Positions 63,126 to 64,000 of a DNA stretch of 64,000 nucleotides are shown piece by piece. Each line of letters starts with the position of its first letter. Positions within the stretch are counted from its first letter, which is position 1. The DNA is taken from positions 382,692 through 446,691 of the forward strand of contig CALLRW010000041.1 in NCBI GenBank assembly GCA_938014215.1, in the 5' to 3' direction. The DNA is from an uncultured Alistipes sp. GTDB taxonomy: Bacteria; Bacteroidota; Bacteroidia; Bacteroidales; Rikenellaceae. The notes beneath the pieces were generated by a model, which had not been told where the DNA came from, ran no database searches, and saw only the letters and a program-made list of their open reading frames with translations. Position numbers and translations under genes: made by a program.

Positions 63126-63950
63126 TCATCGGTCGGGATAGATGGCAACCTTGATCACACCGTCTTCGCGGCGTTCGAAAAGGCGGTAGGCATCCTCGAT
63201 CCGGCTCAGCGGATAGCGGTGTGTCACCAGCGGTGTCGTGTCGAGACGACCCTCGGCAATCAGCCGCAGGATCTCCGCACAGTCGCAGCCGTCGACCCCG
63301 CCCGTCTTGAAGGTCAGATTCTTGCCGTACATCTCCGGCAGCGGAAGCGTCTGCGGCCGGTCGTACAGCGCCACGATCGTCACAACCGCATTCGGACGCG
63401 CACTCTCCCACGCCAGGCGGAACGTCTCCTCGCTGCCCGCAACTTCCACCACGCGGTCGGCTCCGCCGTGGTCGCTGTGTCGCCGCACGAACTCCACACA
63501 CGACTCGGGTCCCGTCACCAGCACCTCCGGATAGTGCTCCCGCACGAAGCGCTGTCGCTCCGGGTCGCGTTCGCAAACGATAATCCGCCGCGGGTGTTTG
63601 AGCATCACGCAGAGCAGCGTGCAGATCCCCGTCGGGCCCGCCCCGAGGATCAGCACCGTATCCTCGGCCGAGATCTCCGAAATCCGGGCCGCCCAGTAGC
63701 CCGTAGCCAGGATATCCCCCACGAAGAGGGCCTGCTCGTCGCTCACGCCGTCGGGAATGCGGTTGAGACCCTGATCGGCATGAGGAACGCGGACATATTC
63801 GGTCTGCCCGCCGTCGATGCGGCACCCCAAAGCCCAACCCCCTTCGGGATCGGTGCAGTTGTTCACATAACCGTGGCGGCAGAAGAAACACTCGCCGCAG
63901 AAGGTCTCGACGTTGACCGTCACCCGGTCGCCGGGTCGGACCGTCTGTCT
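63126..63950 (-). pseudogene. Zinc-dependent alcohol dehydrogenase, N-terminus cut off
   Basis: The remaining frame encodes about 275 residues: the structural zinc loop CGECFFCRHGYVNNC (four Cys), VGDILATGYWAA, the NAD(P) motif VLILGAGPTGI and a normal C-terminus (DGVIKVAIYPDR). Medium-chain dehydrogenases are usually about 345 aa. The first 70 or so residues, including the catalytic Cys and the GHE motif, are missing. Upstream the frame runs to a stop at 63964-63966 with unrelated AT-rich sequence. It fits a gene broken by an insertion at about 63950. It is followed, about 100 nt away, by the end of the ankyrin array. Confidence 0.75.
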
Positions 63951-64000
63951 TGTCCTGAAATAGCTTTACAGAGAAAAAAGGAGTTAAATAAAAAAAGAGT
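63951..64000. mobile_element. Possible end of an insertion sequence (partial)
   Basis: Composition drops abruptly from GC-rich coding DNA to AT-rich sequence at TGTCCTGAAATAGCTTTACA, which resembles terminal inverted repeats of IS3-type elements (TGT...GAAATA). It is placed exactly where the dehydrogenase reading frame loses homology. Only 50 nt are visible and no transposase is in the window. Confidence 0.4.

Overview
The window looks like a chromosomal segment from a high-GC gut Bacteroidetes, most likely Alistipes or a close Rikenellaceae relative. The signs are TAnnTTTG-type -7 promoter boxes, a one-protein hybrid two-component regulator, fimbrillin-type lipoproteins, a TonB-dependent receptor with DUF4876 and DUF6850 partners, a GH20 hexosaminidase, an S46 dipeptidyl-peptidase and a flexirubin/aryl-polyene type gene cluster. 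The genus is inferred from gene content and composition, not from a marker gene.

Left flank (1-10386). A 5'-truncated hybrid sensor/AraC regulator is followed on the minus strand by a fimbrillin lipoprotein fused to an IdeS/Mac-type cysteine protease, a MalY/PatB aminotransferase coupled to a DUF3737 protein, a MATE pump, and an NTF2-like/flavodoxin pair. That pair is divergent from an HxlR regulator, with a good operator palindrome between them.

Centre (10536-35183). One plus-strand run of 23 tightly packed, often overlapping genes forms an aryl-polyene/flexirubin-like lipid pathway. It has a tyrosine ammonia-lyase, an adenylate-forming ligase, two carrier proteins, three KS enzymes with intact Cys-His-His triads plus two KS-like proteins without them, a ketoreductase, two hotdog dehydratase-like proteins (one lacking the catalytic His), a thioesterase, an O-methyltransferase, two phytoene-desaturase-like flavoproteins, four acyltransferase domains, a GT2, a LolA-like carrier, a small DMT protein and a large MMPL/acyltransferase/methyltransferase-like fusion. 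The likely flow is Tyr to 4-coumarate, loading on a carrier, polyene extension, ring O-methylation, attachment to lipid and export. No DarA/DarB dialkylresorcinol genes are present, so the product should differ from classical flexirubin.

Right of the cluster come sbcD-sbcC behind a textbook -33/-7 promoter, a GH20 lipoprotein, an array of short tandem repeats and a strong shared terminator. A minus-strand surface operon (TonB receptor, DUF4876, DUF6850, fimbrillin/FISUMP lipoprotein, membrane ferredoxin with metal-binding-like domains) runs towards an S46 peptidase. Divergent from it is a TetR regulator followed by a perfect palindrome (18-nt arms) in front of a small membrane protein.

The right end (55799-63029) is an accessory-looking array: lipoproteins, a repeat-like helical protein, two ankyrin proteins, two DUF1266 proteins and small unknown proteins. 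One DUF1266 gene is split by an in-frame amber codon that aligns with a Trp of its neighbour, and a small downstream gene is split by an in-frame TGA. The window ends in a zinc alcohol dehydrogenase whose N-terminus is cut off at what may be the end of an insertion sequence.
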